Assembly (NCBI RefSeq): GCF_000169195.2
Contig: NC_016023.1
Span: 682,001 to 746,000 of the forward strand
Direction of reading: 5' to 3'
Length of the DNA: 64,000 bases
From: Heyndrickxia coagulans 36D1
GTDB taxonomy: Bacteria; Bacillota; Bacilli; Bacillales; Bacillaceae_C
The notes below the pieces were generated by a model. The model saw only the letters and a list, made by a program, of their open reading frames with translations. It did not search any database and was not told the DNA's origin. Position 1 is the first letter of the stretch; every line of letters starts with the position of its first letter. Both the position numbers and the translations under genes were made by a program. Positions 1 through 9,067 of the stretch are shown piece by piece.

Positions 1-1601
1 GTATAATTGGCCACCTGCTGGTTTTTTACCCGCTTCAGGAAGGAAGTCAAGTGCAGGCTGAACGCCAGCAAAAAACGTTCATTTACTTTGCACTTCAGCC
101 GTTTTTCCACAATATCCTGCACTTCTTCGCTGAAATTAAGGATATCTTCGCTGACAATTTTTAAGATTTTCTCACGGTTCAGCGCATAGCTTGAAAACTT
201 GTTGTAAAACTTGTTTAAATGGATATCGATGTCCAATTTCAGAAACCGGTTAATGTCTTCATCCGACACGTCCTGTTCCATCATAAAACTGACTTTGTCC
301 TCGATGATGTTGTACAGGTTAAAATCCGGTTCGTACGGGTCTTCTTCAAAGAGCGCCTTGTTTTCCCCTTCCGGATAAACCGTTAAATAGGAATCAATTA
401 AATCGGAAAGCTCCTGGATTTCCTGGCGTTTTCTACTAAAATAGAAGAAACCGTTTTTCAGTTCGGATGGCAGATCTTTAAAGTGGATGGTAATGACATC
501 ATCGTGCAGGCAGTGCAGAAAACCGTTGGCGCAGACAAGCTGGATGTTGGATTTCAACTGCCCGACGTTACCGTATGACGTATTGCCAATTAACGCCTTC
601 ATCGATTCCGCATCAATTTTAATCGGTTTTTGGACGCGGTTTGCTTCAATGGCAAGCAGGAATTTCAGAATCTCAATCTTGTCAATTGCCGGCCGTTCTT
701 CAAAAGACGGAATCCGGATCAGGATCGGAATACGGCGGACAAACGTTTTCAACAAGGAAGATTCCGGGTCTTCCGTTGTCGCCCCGACGATCAGGACATT
801 GGCGTTGCGATTCCGTTCGGTTTCCCCAAGCTTTGCATACGTCCCCGTATCCATAAAGTAAAAGAGCATTTCCTGTCCTTCAGGCGGGAGCCGGTGGATT
901 TCATCGAGAAACAGCATGCCGCCGTCCGCTTTGGAAACAAGGCCGTCTTTTTCGCTGTCCGCACCCGTAAAGGCGCCTTTAATATGACCGAAAATGTGGG
1001 AAATGAGGAGCTGCGGGTTATTCGCATAATCCGCGCAGTTAAAGACAATAAATTGGGCGTCTTCGTCCATAAACGGGGCTGCCAGTTTTGCATAATTGAA
1101 CATCAAATTGGCAAACAGCGTTTTCCCGACACCAGTCTGGCCGACAATGAGCGTATGAAGGCCGTGCGGGGGATAGAGGACGGCCGCCTTTGCCTGTTCG
1201 ACCTGCACTTTCAGGCTTGTTTTCGAACCGATCAGGTCATCAAAGGGATTCGTTTCCCAGGCGGTATCATGATTTGCGGACGGACCGTTGCCCGGATCCG
1301 GGGATTGCCCGCCCGTCACTTCAAGTATATTTTCATATTCATATTGATCTTCCGGCAATTTCGTTCCGAGAAGGTCTTCCATGATTTGTTTGACCAAGTA
1401 ATGAACCGGGCGGCCTTTTATTTTGATAATCCGTTTCTGCCGCAACAGCTTGTTCAGCTCGGCACTGACATTGTTTCTTAAAATGCCAAGGTCTTTTGCG
1501 ATATCCGAAGCTGTAAATCCTTCTATACGGATCCATTCATCAAGCGTTTTGCCTTGCGACTGTTCAACAAGATACGCGTAAATGCGGTCAATCCTTTTCA
1601 A
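1..1601 (-). CDS. Sigma-54-dependent PTS-type regulator (LevR/ManR family), 3' end cut by the window
   Basis: The frame is open from a TTG at 1601 to the left edge, about 533 residues. It starts with a winged helix-turn-helix (residues ~1-75), followed by a sigma-54 activator AAA+ domain: Walker A GQTGVGKT near residue 152, the sigma-54-contacting GAFTGA loop near 207 and Walker B GGMLFLDE shortly after. The part nearest the edge resembles the start of a PRD. In this family, phosphorylation by PTS proteins controls ATP-driven opening of -12/-24 promoters of mannose/fructose-type PTS operons. The TTG was chosen because a GGGGTGG Shine-Dalgarno lies just upstream. The PTS it controls should lie to the left, outside the window. 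The remaining PRD/EIIA/EIIB-like domains cannot be seen, so sugar specificity is unknown. Confidence 0.9.
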   Translation of the reverse strand, partial: MKRIDRIYAYLVEQSQGKTLDEWIRIEGFTASDIAKDLGILRNNVSAELNKLLRQKRIIKIKGRPVHYLVKQIMEDLLGTKLPEDQYEYENILEVTGGQSPDPGNGPSANHDTAWETNPFDDLIGSKTSLKVQVEQAKAAVLYPPHGLHTLIVGQTGVGKTLFANLMFNYAKLAAPFMDEDAQFIVFNCADYANNPQLLISHIFGHIKGAFTGADSEKDGLVSKADGGMLFLDEIHRLPPEGQEMLFYFMDTGTYAKLGETERNRNANVLIVGATTEDPESSLLKTFVRRIPILIRIPSFEERPAIDKIEILKFLLAIEANRVQKPIKIDAESMKALIGNTSYGNVGQLKSNIQLVCANGFLHCLHDDVITIHFKDLPSELKNGFFYFSRKRQEIQELSDLIDSYLTVYPEGENKALFEEDPYEPDFNLYNIIEDKVSFMMEQDVSDEDINRFLKLDIDIHLNKFYNKFSSYALNREKILKIVSEDILNFSEEVQDIVEKRLKCKVNERFLLAFSLHLTSFLKRVKNQQVANY

Positions 1602-1788
1602 AATGCCACCCCATTTCTAAGTATAAACTGTATCTTAATAGTATCACGAATGTATCATCCATCATAGCAGGAATATATTGCGAACAAGTGTCAAGTTTTT
1701 GCCAAAAGGAGCTTATCTTTAATACACTTTTAGAACCCACGCTGCTTCAGGTGAAAACGCCCGGTACACCCGAAAAATAGGATAAAAA
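1602..1788. other. Intergenic stretch without a recognised gene
   Basis: This is the upstream side of the sigma-54 activator gene. It must hold its promoter, but I see no convincing -10/-35 pair and no coding signal on either strand. The stretch from 1814 to 2036 is likewise the untranslated tail of the GTPase gene and shows nothing else. Confidence 0.4.
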
Positions 1789-1813
1789 AACAACGCCGCA
1801 TATGGGCGCTGTT
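1789..1813 (-). terminator. Rho-independent terminator of the dynamin-like gene
   Basis: Read on the minus strand, a 9-bp stem AACAGCGCC / GGCGTTGTT (one G-U pair) with a short loop is followed by seven T. It lies about 225 bp past the GTPase stop codon. Confidence 0.6.
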
Positions 1814-2036
1814 CATTCAACAATTTTCGGCCGCTTCCATCCATCTGCTTTCCGCAACATCCGGCCGGTTCATTTTCTGTTCCCAAACCGGTTCATGCAT
1901 GTGTTTCCGGCGAAATTCAGGCGGTTCATTTATTGATCATATTGGGGCTTACTGAATCCGCACTTTCGCCATGCGTTCAGCAAGCCCTGTTTCCCCTTAA
2001 GCCCTGTGCCTGCCCCGTCATCGTCTTGCGAAAAGT

Positions 2037-4760
2037 TTACACTTTCCCGCTTGTTTTCTGTCCGAGCTGCATCCATTCAAACTGGCGGAGTTTCAGTTCG
2101 AATAATTTCAGCGGATCCTGATACACTTCCGGATTTTCTTTCATATTCTCCAGCATCTCTTTTGTCTCGGCAATGGCCGCCCCTGTTTCCGCAATCGTTT
2201 CGCGGAGAACCGTTTCCGGATTTTTAAAGAACAGGCGGACATCGCGCTCAAGCCCTTGTTCAAACAGCTCGAATTGCAGCATCACTTTATTCGTGACAAG
2301 GTTTGCAATTTCCGTATAATCTTCGCTTTCGATAAATTTTTTATAGCGGTTATACAGCATTGTTTTGTTTTGCGAAAGCACACCAAACAATTTGCCCGCG
2401 CTCTTTAACAGGACCTGCTGCGGCGTATGGCGCAACAATATATTGACCGGTTCAAAAGGAATTCCGTTTGCCATCCGATCCGCATCACGCCGCCAGTCCT
2501 CCATAATTTTAAAATCGCAGGCAAGCGCAAGAATCTCTTCCCCGTACAACTTGTTAAACCCTTCCGCCATTTCATCAAGATAATCCTGGCTTTGCTGCAA
2601 TTCCCTTTCCGACGCTTCTATCCACTCCGTCACCAGCTCCTCGTATTTCGGGGAAATGGACGTCTGCAAAAAGTGCCGGATCCGGTTGTTCATTTCTTCA
2701 TTCAACTCGAGATGAATTTTCCGAAAATCACTGTCCGGCTTAATAAAATCGGCGCTTTTCCGTAAAATTTCCGGAATCTTATTTTGCAGTTCATCGCGGA
2801 TTTTCCGCGTCATGCTGTGATAGGACGAGCGGACAAGCTCGGTTTGTTCATGGATGACATCCTGAAGCTGGTTTGCCGCTCCGTTTAATTTTGCGTACAG
2901 ATCTTCATGCCGGTTGATTGACTCTACCAGATGCTGTTCATTTTGCAGCCTTTGTTTCAGCAGATCGGCAATCGATTCCCGAATGCAGTGCGATAGTTTT
3001 TCAATCCGGCTTTCTTCCAGGTTTTCCGGCTTGAAATTTTGCCGGAAAAAGCGGGCAAGATCCAGCCCTGCTTCCCGGGATGCATAATTGGACGTATAAG
3101 GGTGCAAGTTTGCCTCTGGAAAAATCGTTTTCACCTTTTGTACTGTTTCTTCCACTAAATCTGCCGCTTCCTGCTTGCTGTATATCATATCCATTTTGGA
3201 CAGCAAAAAGTGAATCGTTAACCCGGGCACTTGTTCCTTCATTTTCAACAACATATCCGCTTCTTTGTCTGTAAGGGGATCATTTGCATTTAAAACGAAT
3301 AAAACGCCGTCAACAAAACGCAAATACTCGTATGCCTTTCCCCGCCCCGGCCCGTTCAGCCCGGGTGTATCGATGAAAATAAGCGCATTTTCTTCCAAAA
3401 ACCGGCTCGGACCCCGCCATTCAAGCATGTCTCCGGGCTCCGGCGCCGCATTGTCCTCTTCCGTTACAGGCGAAATGCCTTTGTCCGAGATCACAGAAAG
3501 CGCATGTTCATCATCATGGCGCACCGCCATCACAAACTGTGTCGGCCGTTCGGGGAGCGGGTCGGCCAGCACCGACTGGATAAAGGCCGTCTTGCCGCTG
3601 CCGTTCATGCCGGTAACGAGAATGTGCTGGACATCAAAGTCAATCAGCTCCCTCGCCATCCATTTCAAACGGGTGCTGACGGATAGCCCGTTCCTTTTTG
3701 CCCATTGCATAATGGAATCAAAGAGCCGGAGCGCATATTCAAGCTGATCCAATGTTTGCTCCGCATGATTCAGAATCGTTTCCGCATCGGCAATTTGCTG
3801 CGGCCCGATGCTGCCCGGAAAAAGATCGCCCCATGCGAGAACCGCAGTGGATGCTTGAAGGGCGTGCGCCTGGTCCGTGATCCGCAGCCAGTTCGTTAAA
3901 ATGCCCGGCATCACCGGTGCCAGTTGTTTTAACAGATAGCTGCCGCTGATTAAAGAAAAATAGGTTTCCCCGTAAATGGCAGACAGCTCGTGCCAAGTTT
4001 CAAGCGAATGGAGTTCAAGCCCGGCAAATAGGTCATTGAATTCGCGGAGCCAGCCGAGATACGCGCCCTCCGTTTCGTAGGACCGCCAAAGCGCAACCGC
4101 CAGTTGTTCAAACTGAATTTGATCCACCTTGTATAAAACGGACAGCGCATCCCGAAAATAATCCGGCGCAATCGTCTTGGTATGCCCTTTTTCAATATAC
4201 GACTTTAAAATTTGAAACCAAAACAGCGATTCAGTGCGGATGGATTCATTGACAGCCAGTTCAACCGCATTCATCCAGTCTTCGTTTTTTTCAAAGTAGG
4301 CACGGGCGATTTTCGTCACATTCGGATAGTCCGGGTTCATAGCGACCGCTTGTTTGATTGTCTGGACAGCCTGGTCATGCTTTTGCTCCTCCATATAAAG
4401 TGAGATGAGCTGAAGCGCGATCTCCGTCTTTAACACGATAGAGTCTGTTTGAACCGACTTGTAAATTTCTTCGGCCATGCTGCTGAGACCGAGTTCAAAA
4501 TAAGCATCCCCCATGTTTTTTTGCGCCCACGGTTCAAAGTCGTTATGTATGCTTTCCCATTTAAAAACGGCCGCTTCATAATCTTTATAATGAAAATAAA
4601 TTTCCCCTTGTGCAAAGCGGATATAGGAAAGATCGGCATTTTCAAGGGCATTTTCTTTTTCGAACGCTTCACCGAGCACTTCAAGCGGATGGCGCTCTTC
4701 CCCTTCTTTGATAAACGTTTCATAATAACATTTTTGGACAAACTGGTCTTCCGGCTTCAT
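2037..4760 (-). CDS. TPR plus dynamin-like GTPase protein
   Basis: A 907-residue protein with no signal peptide. The N-terminal third (residues ~20-170) is helical and TPR-like. A GTPase domain follows: G1 GMNGSGKT near residue 385, G3 DTPG near 464 and a G4-like SKMD near 521. The remaining ~380 residues are long charged helices typical of a dynamin stalk. Bacterial dynamin-like proteins generally remodel or protect membranes; the role of this one is unknown. The start at 4760 (MKPEDQ...) has a GAGGAGG Shine-Dalgarno six bases upstream and is preferred over an ATG 45 bp further out. It is a single gene, divergent from the lactonase gene, with its own terminator. The TPR/GTPase fusion differs from the tandem-dynamin layout of B. 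subtilis DynA. I am confident of the GTPase and less so of the dynamin label. Confidence 0.8.
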   Translation of the reverse strand: MKPEDQFVQKCYYETFIKEGEERHPLEVLGEAFEKENALENADLSYIRFAQGEIYFHYKDYEAAVFKWESIHNDFEPWAQKNMGDAYFELGLSSMAEEIYKSVQTDSIVLKTEIALQLISLYMEEQKHDQAVQTIKQAVAMNPDYPNVTKIARAYFEKNEDWMNAVELAVNESIRTESLFWFQILKSYIEKGHTKTIAPDYFRDALSVLYKVDQIQFEQLAVALWRSYETEGAYLGWLREFNDLFAGLELHSLETWHELSAIYGETYFSLISGSYLLKQLAPVMPGILTNWLRITDQAHALQASTAVLAWGDLFPGSIGPQQIADAETILNHAEQTLDQLEYALRLFDSIMQWAKRNGLSVSTRLKWMARELIDFDVQHILVTGMNGSGKTAFIQSVLADPLPERPTQFVMAVRHDDEHALSVISDKGISPVTEEDNAAPEPGDMLEWRGPSRFLEENALIFIDTPGLNGPGRGKAYEYLRFVDGVLFVLNANDPLTDKEADMLLKMKEQVPGLTIHFLLSKMDMIYSKQEAADLVEETVQKVKTIFPEANLHPYTSNYASREAGLDLARFFRQNFKPENLEESRIEKLSHCIRESIADLLKQRLQNEQHLVESINRHEDLYAKLNGAANQLQDVIHEQTELVRSSYHSMTRKIRDELQNKIPEILRKSADFIKPDSDFRKIHLELNEEMNNRIRHFLQTSISPKYEELVTEWIEASERELQQSQDYLDEMAEGFNKLYGEEILALACDFKIMEDWRRDADRMANGIPFEPVNILLRHTPQQVLLKSAGKLFGVLSQNKTMLYNRYKKFIESEDYTEIANLVTNKVMLQFELFEQGLERDVRLFFKNPETVLRETIAETGAAIAETKEMLENMKENPEVYQDPLKLFELKLRQFEWMQLGQKTSGKV

Positions 4761-5013
4761 GATTTTCCTCCTCACACGGCCTTTTATATCTCTATCATAT
4801 TGCATCCGGGATGCAGCGATGTGTAGAATTTTGTCGATTACTTTATTTTATCAAAACATCTCCAACAAAAAATTTCAGTTCGCTTTCAATTTTGATACAA
4901 AAATGAAACATTTACCATATTTTCGCTTGCTTGGAGCAATTTTGAGCATGTTTCCCGTTTATCACCCTGTTTTTCGCTCATGACATCGTACCCGGAAATG
5001 CGCCTGAATGAAC

Positions 5014-5037
5014 GGGAAACGTTTTCTATGTTATAAT
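5014..5037 (+). promoter_or_regulatory. Probable promoter of the lactonase gene with overlapping cre-like sequence
   Basis: A perfect -10 box TATAAT lies at 5032-5037. Just upstream, GGGAAACGTTTTCT (5014-5027) fits the CcpA cre consensus TGWAANCGNTNWCA except at three positions. The -35 box is weak. Catabolite control of a sugar-acid gene is plausible but is inference. Confidence 0.45.
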
Positions 5038-5069
5038 ATTCACATTACAGATTGGAAGGAGCATCAGCC

Positions 5070-6122
5070 ATGGGAAAAACAAAATGGACAGGGTATGCCG
5101 GCACCTATACAAAAGGCGCCAGCGAAGGGATTTACACCTTCACCCTCAATACAGAAAAAAAGCAAATTGAAGATGTGAAAGTTGCCGCCAAACTGGACAA
5201 TCCGACTTATCTCAATATCACGGCAGACAACCGCAATCTGTATGCCGTTGTCAAAGAAGGCAGCCAGGGCGGGGTTGCGGCTTTTTCAATTGATGCGGAA
5301 AGCGGTGCTCTAACGGAATTGAACCGCCAATTATCCGGCGGCGCCTCCCCATGCCATGTCAGCGTGGATTCGGCAAAGAAAACGGTCGTCTCCGCCAACT
5401 ACCATAACGGGACGGTCAGCGCCTATCTGACAAACGAAGACGGCAGCCTGCAGCCGGCAGCAAGTGTCATCGAACATACCGGCTCCGGCCCGAACCCGGA
5501 ACGCCAGGAAAAACCGCACGTCCATTTTGCAGGCTTTACCCCGGATGAAAAATATGTCGTCGCGGTGGACCTCGGCAATGATACGATTACAACGTACGCG
5601 CATGATGGCGGCAAATTAACGGAAAAAGCCGCCCTTTCCGTCCGCCCGGGAAGCGGCCCGCGTCACCTTGCCTTTCATCCGGACCGAAAATTTGCCTACT
5701 GCATGACAGAACTGAGCAATGAAGTGATTGTGCTTGAATTTGACGAAACTTCCGGTACGTTTAAAGACGTCCAGTATATCAAAACGATTCCGGAGGATTT
5801 TACGGAAAACAGCCAGGGAAGCGCAATCCATCTCTCTTCCGACGGTCGTTTCGTTTACGCCGCAAACCGCGGCCATGACAGCATCGCCGTGTTTGCAGTC
5901 GGTCCGGACGGCAAACTGTCCCTTGTCGAGTACACCTCAACCGAAGGAAGTTGGCCACGCGACTTTGTGCTTGACCCGACCGAAAAATTTATCGTGGCTG
6001 CAAACCAGGAATCGGGCACGCTCGTTTTATACGCCCGCGATCCGGAAACCGGAATCCTCACTTTGCTGCAAAAGGATGTCCCCGTTCCAGAAGCGGTTTG
6101 TGTAAAATTTTTGCACGGATAA
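5070..6122 (+). CDS. pgl: 6-phosphogluconolactonase, beta-propeller type
   Basis: A 350-residue protein of the lactonase (YkgB-like) seven-bladed beta-propeller family, which hydrolyses 6-phosphogluconolactone to 6-phosphogluconate in the oxidative pentose phosphate pathway. It opens with GYAGTYTKG and carries repeated blade motifs such as PCHVSVD, PRHLAFHPD and WPRDFVLDPT, each about 45 residues apart. The length is normal for the family and there is no signal peptide, so it is cytosolic. The ATG at 5070 has AAGGA nine bases upstream; an in-frame TTG at 5052 is less likely because that sequence holds the ribosome-binding site. The gene is monocistronic, between a TATAAT promoter and a terminator. 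Confidence 0.9.
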   Translation: MGKTKWTGYAGTYTKGASEGIYTFTLNTEKKQIEDVKVAAKLDNPTYLNITADNRNLYAVVKEGSQGGVAAFSIDAESGALTELNRQLSGGASPCHVSVDSAKKTVVSANYHNGTVSAYLTNEDGSLQPAASVIEHTGSGPNPERQEKPHVHFAGFTPDEKYVVAVDLGNDTITTYAHDGGKLTEKAALSVRPGSGPRHLAFHPDRKFAYCMTELSNEVIVLEFDETSGTFKDVQYIKTIPEDFTENSQGSAIHLSSDGRFVYAANRGHDSIAVFAVGPDGKLSLVEYTSTEGSWPRDFVLDPTEKFIVAANQESGTLVLYARDPETGILTLLQKDVPVPEAVCVKFLHG

Positions 6123-6141
6123 AATGTTGACCCATTCAAAA

Positions 6142-6170
6142 GGCGGGCTCCGGTCCGCTTTTTGTTTTTT
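6142..6170 (+). terminator. Terminator of the lactonase gene
   Basis: Stem GCGGGC / GTCCGC (one G-U pair) with loop TCCG, followed by TTTTTGTTTTTT. Confidence 0.7.
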
Positions 6171-6269
6171 CCGGAGAAATTCTCATCATTTTATCATGTT
6201 CATTTCACAAGTTTTTCTTTTTCATGTTTTACATTTAGAACAGCGGCAAGGAATTGCAGCAAACCATAT

Positions 6270-6337
6270 TTGGCCGGGCTTCCCCCAGAGCCTGGCCAAA
6301 CCTCCTTTTATCATACCGGCCTTGTGCCGGTTTTTTA
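6270..6337. other. Two adjacent hairpins after the YqgV-like gene
   Basis: The first hairpin (6270-6299) pairs TTGGCCgGGC with GCCtGGCCAA. The second (6315-6337) pairs ACCGGC with GCCGGT and runs into TTTTTT on the plus strand, so it has terminator form only in that direction. Neither carries a T-run on the minus strand, where the neighbouring gene is transcribed. On the minus strand an AAAAGGAGG sequence lies between them and precedes a 25-codon frame that I do not call. Confidence 0.4.
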
Positions 6338-6643
6338 TTGGTCAAGTTTTTCGGCGACGGAGGCCAGTTTTCCTTCCATCGTGAGCTGTTTGTCCCTGCG
6401 GTCGTCGATGCGGATATTCGTTTCAACGCGCTTTATGCCATTTGAAAAAGGGATTTCATGCAGTTTTTCAATGATTTCAAACAGGTCATGGATGTCCCCT
6501 TCTATTAAAGTGCTCATCGGAGTCAGCTTGATTTTCACCCTTCCCTGTTCTTTTCCCAGCGCCTTCTCAATCTCCGCCACATATTTGCTGATGCTTGTTG
6601 AATCCGTTCCGACCGGAAATATCGTAATATCGGCAATCGCCAA
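6335..6643 (-). CDS. Thiamine-binding MTH1187/YqgV-like protein
   Basis: A 102-residue cytosolic protein of the UPF0045/DUF77 family (YqgV, YkoF-related), a small ferredoxin-like fold known to bind thiamine or its pyrimidine part. Diagnostic motifs are the N-terminal ADITIFPVGT, the central LTPMSTLIEG and the C-terminal RVETNIRIDDR. It starts at TTG 6643 behind an AGGAGGGG Shine-Dalgarno. A TATAAT -10 box lies upstream on the minus strand at 6675-6680. No thiamine gene is adjacent, so its role rests on family knowledge alone. Confidence 0.85.
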   Translation of the reverse strand: MAIADITIFPVGTDSTSISKYVAEIEKALGKEQGRVKIKLTPMSTLIEGDIHDLFEIIEKLHEIPFSNGIKRVETNIRIDDRRDKQLTMEGKLASVAEKLDQ

Positions 6644-6743
6644 TTGAATCCCCTCCTAAATATTCTTCTTTCTTATTATAAGCCAACATCACTTTTCATG
6701 TCTCTTTTCATTTTTCTTGTCTATTCTGCTTTTTTCATATGGT

Positions 6744-8873
6744 TTATTCGAACAACCCGCTTTCTTTCCCTTTTCTTGCAAAACGTTCGGTCATACGGCT
6801 GAGCAGTTTCTTGGCTGCAGTCCCGAAAATAAGCGCAACTGCCAGAAATCCTGCCAGATAAACGATATCTGTGATCACTGCTTCCATCAGCATCCCGCCA
6901 ACCGCTTCACGCATTAAGCCAATCCCGTAAGTAAATGGCAAAAGCGGATGGATATGTTGAAAAAAAGACGGTTCCATCTGGATTGGAAAAGTGCCGCCCG
7001 ACCCGGAAATTTGCAGGACAAGCAGGACAATCCCAAGTGCTTTTCCCACATTGCCAAAAACAGAAACGAGTGTATAGACCATCACATTGAAAACAGCACC
7101 AATACCGATACCGAACAAAATAAACCAGGCTTTTTCTTGCACATCCACATGCAAAATAAAAAGATCACCCGCCGCCGTAATCGCCGACTGGAAAAGCGCA
7201 ATCGTTAAAAACAGCAGCAGTTTGCCGAAATAGACTTGCCAGCTGGCATATTCGCCGCCATGATGGTGTTCAACCGACAGCAGGGATACCAATAGCATTG
7301 CCCCCACCCAAAAAGCCAGGACCGTATAAAACGGAGCCATGCCCGCACCGTAATTTTTGATTGGATATAGCACTTTTTCTTTCAACGATACCGGCTGCTT
7401 TAAAAATCCGCTTTCTTCCTGTGCATCGTTCTTCAGCAATTGAATCCACTGGTCTATATTTCCCTGTTTTTCAAACGCCCTGATTTTATCAGCCAGTTCC
7501 CTGATTTTTCGCTCAGCAGCCGGCAGTTCCGTTTCAGCCGTTTTCAATTTTGCCTTCCCGATTGCAAGTCCGGTTTTCGTATCGCGGAGAATCGCCTGGA
7601 TATCCGGCAGGCTGCCTTCCAATTTCTGAAACAGTTTATTTGCTTTTGCACTGTCCTGCCCGGCTTGCGCCACAAAGGTTTTTAAATCCGCGGCGATATT
7701 GGCACCATCGTTTCCAACCAGGCTGCCTGCAATGACCCCAGCACGGCCGGCTTCTTGCTTTAGATCTGCCTGCAATGCTTCCGGCAGCAACCCGTTATGG
7801 ACCTGTTGGAGAATTTTCCCGTTTAGGTCTTGCTGTTTTTGAAAGGATTGGCTGAGTGCAGTAAACCGGGCTGCCATACGCTTAAGATGCTCCGAACCGG
7901 TTTCTTCAGCAGCGGTTCGGAGCAAATCACTGAACGCGTCAGAGATCTGTTTGCTATTTTGCAAGATCATCGTATTTTTTGGCGCTGTTTCTGCAATTTT
8001 CGTTTTGTCCGCCAGCATACTCACCTGGTTCGAGACAGCAGGGGCGGCATTCAGTGCTTCCAGTCCGGTTTTGATCACGGTATCCGTCTGCTCAAGCAAA
8101 CTTCCAGTGTTTCCAAAAAAGCGGGACATGTCCCCTGAGACGGTTTTGCCGTGTTTTGCAAGCAGCAGGACATCGGGCATCGCGCCTTCTGCCTGTTTTC
8201 TTACTGCGTCTGCTTTCGTAATATCCCGATCTGCCGTCCTGATGATCCGGTTAAGCTCCGGAATGTCTCCCTCCAATCTAAAAACCCATGCTTTAAAATT
8301 TTCAATATCCGGCAAATCCCTTTCAAGTTCAATGCCGATTTGATTAAACATTGTAAAAATCGCTTTGCTAACGGTTTTTACAAATTGCGCACTAATTTGC
8401 TGTGTAATGGCAGACGCACCCGACCCTGTTATTTTAGGCGCAATCGCATTGATTTTTTCATTAACGGTATAAGTAATGACCGGTTTCTCCGGCTTATCAC
8501 CCAGGATGGAAGCCAGTTTTTCCGAAAAATTTTCCGGGATGGTCAGGCTCGCATAATATTCTCCGGTCTTTACGCCGCGTGCGGCTTCCTTCTCCTGCAC
8601 AAACCTCCAGCCGAGCGCTTTATTTTGTTTCAACTTTTTTATAACTTCATTCCCGGCGTGTACTTTTTTTCCGTTGATCGCTGTCCCCCGGTCCAAATTC
8701 ACAACGGCTACCGCAATTCCTTTTGTGTGGCCGTATGGGTCCCAGGATGCCTTGATGTTAAACCAGGCATACAATGATGGAAGAATGATCAAGGCGGCAA
8801 TGATCAGGCTTGCTGCCCAGTTTGTTGTCATTTTTTTCAAATCAGTTGCATAAATCTTCCATACCTTTTTCAT
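6744..8873 (-). CDS. YhgE/Pip family membrane protein
   Basis: A 709-residue membrane protein with one N-terminal transmembrane segment (residues ~20-42), a large extracellular region of ~450 mostly helical residues, and about five transmembrane segments at the C-terminus (residues ~510-690). The N-terminal pattern LPSLYAWFNIKASWDPYGHT followed by AVVNLDRG is the signature of the YhgE/Pip family, which is related to phage-infection proteins and to EsaA of type VII secretion systems. It has the ABC-2-like C-terminal fold but no ATPase partner here. GGAGG lies a few bases upstream of the ATG. No WXG100 or EssC-like gene is nearby, so a secretion role is not supported by context. Confidence 0.85.
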   Translation of the reverse strand: MKKVWKIYATDLKKMTTNWAASLIIAALIILPSLYAWFNIKASWDPYGHTKGIAVAVVNLDRGTAINGKKVHAGNEVIKKLKQNKALGWRFVQEKEAARGVKTGEYYASLTIPENFSEKLASILGDKPEKPVITYTVNEKINAIAPKITGSGASAITQQISAQFVKTVSKAIFTMFNQIGIELERDLPDIENFKAWVFRLEGDIPELNRIIRTADRDITKADAVRKQAEGAMPDVLLLAKHGKTVSGDMSRFFGNTGSLLEQTDTVIKTGLEALNAAPAVSNQVSMLADKTKIAETAPKNTMILQNSKQISDAFSDLLRTAAEETGSEHLKRMAARFTALSQSFQKQQDLNGKILQQVHNGLLPEALQADLKQEAGRAGVIAGSLVGNDGANIAADLKTFVAQAGQDSAKANKLFQKLEGSLPDIQAILRDTKTGLAIGKAKLKTAETELPAAERKIRELADKIRAFEKQGNIDQWIQLLKNDAQEESGFLKQPVSLKEKVLYPIKNYGAGMAPFYTVLAFWVGAMLLVSLLSVEHHHGGEYASWQVYFGKLLLFLTIALFQSAITAAGDLFILHVDVQEKAWFILFGIGIGAVFNVMVYTLVSVFGNVGKALGIVLLVLQISGSGGTFPIQMEPSFFQHIHPLLPFTYGIGLMREAVGGMLMEAVITDIVYLAGFLAVALIFGTAAKKLLSRMTERFARKGKESGLFE

Positions 8874-8936
8874 TGGCAGCCTCCAAGTGTTGTTGTATCT
8901 TTATGTTTTCCAACCGCTTGAGCTGTCATGTACACG

Positions 8937-8970
8937 CAAAAAAGCCTGTGCGTCTCCGTTTTCGCACAGG
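8937..8970 (-). terminator. Terminator of the HD hydrolase gene
   Basis: On the minus strand, stem CCTGTGCG / CGCACAGG with a 10-base loop is followed by CTTTTTTG. It lies about 100 bp past the HD gene's stop and also separates it from the YhgE-like gene. Confidence 0.75.
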
Positions 8971-9067
8971 TAACGTTAATATGATGAATGAAGGCCGGTG
9001 CCCATATTCGCAGTTTTTCAAGCAACAAGTCCGTTATTTCACCGGCAATGTCTTGCCCTGCACTTAT

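Noticed and set aside
630-1481. 283-codon open frame on the plus strand
   Set aside because: It lies wholly opposite the sigma-54 activator gene, lacks a ribosome-binding site and resembles no protein family; the minus-strand frame has clear AAA+ motifs.
6250-6334. 25-codon frame after the YqgV-like gene behind AAAAGGAGG
   Set aside because: The Shine-Dalgarno abuts the TTG start, the coding stretch coincides with hairpins, and no family is recognised.
6744-8873. Type VII secretion component (EsaA)
   Set aside because: The protein is related, but no EssC, EsaB or WXG100 gene is present, and the length and signature fit YhgE/Pip.
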